NCBI GenBank assembly: GCA_029258915.1
Contig: JAPDJU010000006.1
Span: 1-64,000, forward strand
DNA length: 64,000 nucleotides
Direction of reading: 5' to 3'
Origin: Thermoproteota archaeon
GTDB taxonomy: Archaea > Thermoproteota > Thermoprotei_A > EX4484-217-1
The position numbers were made by a program, and so were the translations under genes. Below, piece by piece: positions 62,165 to 64,000 of this stretch (positions within the stretch are counted from its first letter, which is position 1; each line of letters starts with the position of its first letter). Below the pieces are notes generated by a model that saw nothing but the letters and a program-made list of their open reading frames with translations, made no database searches and was not told the origin of the DNA.

Positions 62165-62895
62165 GGTATGAGAAAATAAAGCTAGTTGATGAAAACGGTT
62201 TAAGAATAGATGGAAGAAAGCCTGATCAACTAAGACCTGTGAAAATGGAGGTTAGTGTTTTAAAAAACGCTGATGGTTCAGCATATGTTGAACAAGGAAA
62301 TACCAGAGTTTTAGCCGCAGTTTACGGTCCAAGAGAAGTACATCCTAAACATTTAACATTACCTGACAGAGCTATTTTAAGAACAAGATACCATATGGTA
62401 CCATACTCTACTGATGAAAGAAAATCCCCAGCACCAACTAGGAGAGAAATAGAACTCTCAAAAGTTATTAGGGAAGCATTAGAGTCTGTTATTTTTGTAG
62501 AACTTTACCCTAGAACAACAATAGATGTTTTCATAGAAGTAATACAGGCAGATGCTGGAACAAGAACAGCAGGACTTATGGCTGCATCATTAGCATTAGC
62601 TGATGCTGGAATACCTATGAAGGATCTCATAGCTGCAGTTGCCATAGGCAAGGTTGATGGAACACTTGTTCTAGACATAAACCAGGTAGAGGACGAATAT
62701 GGAGAAGCGGACATGCCAATAGCTATGATGCCTAGTTTGGGTGAAATAGTTCTATTACAGCTTAACGGAGTATTATCGGAGGAAGAATTCTATGAAGCAT
62801 TAAAACTAGCGCAGAAAGGTATAGCGCAGCTTTACGAGTTTGAAAAACAGGCTTTAATGAAAAAGTATGTTGAAGTAAAGGTTGAAGAGGTGTAA
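62161..62895 (+). CDS. rrp41: Exosome catalytic subunit Rrp41
   Basis: 244 aa, RNase PH fold. [47 protein letters not shown] and the phosphate/catalytic region [24 protein letters not shown] with [19 protein letters not shown] are complete, so it should be the phosphorolytic 3'-5' exonuclease of the ring. ATG 62161 overlaps the rrp4 stop. Confidence 0.96.
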   Translation: MRYEKIKLVDENGLRIDGRKPDQLRPVKMEVSVLKNADGSAYVEQGNTRVLAAVYGPREVHPKHLTLPDRAILRTRYHMVPYSTDERKSPAPTRREIELSKVIREALESVIFVELYPRTTIDVFIEVIQADAGTRTAGLMAASLALADAGIPMKDLIAAVAIGKVDGTLVLDINQVEDEYGEADMPIAMMPSLGEIVLLQLNGVLSEEEFYEALKLAQKGIAQLYEFEKQALMKKYVEVKVEEV

Positions 62896-62900
62896 ATGTT

Positions 62901-63743
62901 TTGAGTATGACACCTTCGAATCAAAGAATAGTTTCTAAGTTGAAAAGATCTTCAATAGTTTCCCTTATAAAGAAAGGTCTAAGAGTTGACGGGAGAAAAT
63001 TAGATGAGTATAGAGAAATAACTGTAATACCGAACTACATTTCTAAAGCTGAAGGATCAGCATACGCTAAGATAGGAGGAACACTTGTTATAGCGGGTCT
63101 TAAGGTAGGTGTTGGAACACCATATCCTGACATGCCTAACAGCGGCGTTATAACAGTAAATGCAGAGTTCGTACCTTTCGCATCGCCAACATTTGAACCT
63201 GGACCGCCAGATGAAAACGCTATAGAACTCGCAAGAGTTATTGATAGAAGTATTAGAGAACTACACGTAATAGATCTAGAAAAGCTGGCAGTAGTGCCTG
63301 GAGAAAAAGTGTATATTCTATGGCTCGACATATACGTCTTCGACCATGATGGCAATCTTTTAGACACTTCAATGTTAGCAGCTATCACAACTCTTTTATC
63401 GGCAAGAATACCTAAAGCAGTAGTTAAAGAAAACGGTAGAATAGTAGAGTTAGATAAGGAGGTAAGAGAACCATTACCTATAATGAACAAAGTGGTTACC
63501 GTTAGTGTAGGAAAAGTAAATGATAAGTTCATAGTAGATCCCAATATAGATGAAGAACAAGTGCTTGACTGTAGACTAGCAGTTTCGTTATCTGAAGATG
63601 GTAAAATAGCTGGAATGCAGAAAATGGGTTCAGGAACATTCACTACAGAGGAAGTTATTGAGGCAGTTAAGTTAGCTAAGAAAGCATCTAAAACACTTTT
63701 CAGTAAGATAAATGAAGCGCTAAAAAAGATAGAAGAACAATAA
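62901..63743 (+). CDS. rrp42: Exosome non-catalytic ring subunit Rrp42
   Basis: 280 aa from TTG 62901. LRVDGRKLDEYREITVIPNYISKAEGSAYAKIGGTLVIAGLKVGVGTPYPDMPNSGVITVNAEFVPFASPTFEPGPPDENAIELARVIDR, here abridged to its motifs LRVDGRKLDEY and FEPGPPDENAIELARVIDR, is typical of archaeal Rrp42, which forms the hexamer with Rrp41. It starts 5 nt after rrp41. Confidence 0.95.
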   Translation: MSMTPSNQRIVSKLKRSSIVSLIKKGLRVDGRKLDEYREITVIPNYISKAEGSAYAKIGGTLVIAGLKVGVGTPYPDMPNSGVITVNAEFVPFASPTFEPGPPDENAIELARVIDRSIRELHVIDLEKLAVVPGEKVYILWLDIYVFDHDGNLLDTSMLAAITTLLSARIPKAVVKENGRIVELDKEVREPLPIMNKVVTVSVGKVNDKFIVDPNIDEEQVLDCRLAVSLSEDGKIAGMQKMGSGTFTTEEVIEAVKLAKKASKTLFSKINEALKKIEEQ

Positions 63744-63805
63744 ATTTTTTAAACTAAAACTCTTTACACTTTCTAGACTAACAGAGCAGCTAAGAGGTTA
63801 GTATA

Positions 63806-64000
63806 ATGGGTAAAACTAAGGTTATAGGCATAGCCGGACGTTACGGTGCAAGATACGGTTCTACTTTAAGAAAGAGGGTTAAAGAAATTTTAGAGAAAAG
63901 ATACGCACCACATACCTGTCCCTTCTGTGGTGTTAAAGGTAAGATTTTCAGGGTAAGTGTTGGAATATGGAAATGTAGAAAATGTGGAGCAGTTTTTGCT
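63806..64000 (+). CDS. rpl37ae: Large subunit ribosomal protein L37ae (eL43), cut by the window end
   Basis: The first 65 codons are present. The start MGKTKVIGIAGRYGARYGST and the zinc ribbon Cys38, Cys41, Cys57 and Cys60 (CPFCG, CRKCG) identify eL43. It follows rrp42 by 62 nt, in the usual exosome-L37ae order. Confidence 0.95.
   Translation, partial: MGKTKVIGIAGRYGARYGSTLRKRVKEILEKRYAPHTCPFCGVKGKIFRVSVGIWKCRKCGAVFA

Noticed and set aside
63035..63643. 202-aa ORF on the minus strand
   Set aside because: It lies wholly inside rrp42 and is serine/threonine-rich as expected of an antisense frame.
1..64000. CRISPR array, insertion sequence, prophage, rRNA genes or replication origin
   Set aside because: No repeat-spacer pattern, transposase, phage gene or rRNA was found, and nothing resembling an origin with an adjacent cdc6/orc1 gene.

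Overview
This window is archaeal chromosome, most likely from a thermophilic member of the Thermoproteota (TACK) branch. The evidence is the eukaryote-like ribosomal proteins (L14e, L18e, L19e, L32e, L34e, L15e, S4e, S6e, S24e, S28e, S3ae), RNA polymerase subunits D, N and E, aIF2-gamma and aIF5B, the exosome, SBDS, KEOPS, a proteasome alpha subunit, and a bulge-helix-bulge intron inside cbf5, a trait best known from crenarchaea. The DNA is AT-rich, most Arg codons are AGA/AGG, and many genes start with TTG or GTG. I cannot name the genus.

Layout. 1-1.2 kb: end of a SPOUT methyltransferase gene, a small unknown gene and a winged-helix regulator. 1.4-18.4 kb: the L3-to-SecY ribosomal superoperon. 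It then runs into adkA, L34e, cmk, L14e, the intron-split cbf5 and a methyltransferase, and is followed by an intron-containing tRNA-Ser(GGA). rpl2 and rps19 are missing from their usual place between rpl23 and rpl22; two unrelated genes and a 463-nt gap sit there. 20-24.3 kb: S13-S4-S11-RpoD-L18e-L13-S9-RpoN-S2. 24.4-29.1 kb: Memo-like protein and isoprenoid genes (a GHMP-kinase-like gene without recognisable active-site motifs, IPK, type 2 IDI, GGPP synthase). 29-36.4 kb: DUF2118, GluRS, L7Ae, S28e, L24e, Ndk and an intein-split aIF5B, with S28e and aIF5B inverted relative to the usual order. 36.5-38.1 kb: a small accessory island with a membrane protein, a tiny ORF and vapBC with a palindromic operator. 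38.1-48.6 kb: S6e, aIF2-gamma, a PIN protein, RpoE1, Spt4, dephospho-CoA kinase, S24e, S27ae, Kae1, Bud32, an ITPase, S15, a Cdc45/RecJ-like protein, Pcc1, S3ae and a THUMP protein. 48.6-55.1 kb: sugar nucleotidyltransferase, CofE, and a minus-strand group of two radical-SAM proteins, a zinc-finger membrane protein, Hsp20, an unknown protein and a wHTH regulator. 55.2-64 kb: YchF GTPase, L15e, and the exosome/RNase P/proteasome cluster (COG1325 protein, Rpp30, Pop5 with an unexpected hydrophobic N-terminus, a box C/D sRNA candidate, a thioredoxin, PsmA, SBDS, Rrp4, Rrp41, Rrp42, L37ae cut by the window end).

Most genes serve ribosome assembly, transcription, translation and RNA processing. 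Four of the five archaeal RNase P proteins (Pop4, Pop5, Rpp30, L7Ae) and three KEOPS subunits (Kae1, Bud32, Pcc1) are here. The two introns in this window (cbf5 and tRNA-Ser) both have structures cut by the tRNA splicing endonuclease. I found no CRISPR array, insertion sequence or prophage. The most unusual items are the Pop5 with predicted membrane segments, the degenerate GHMP protein in the mevalonate kinase slot, the displaced rpl2/rps19, and the cbf5 intron that splits the codon of the catalytic aspartate.
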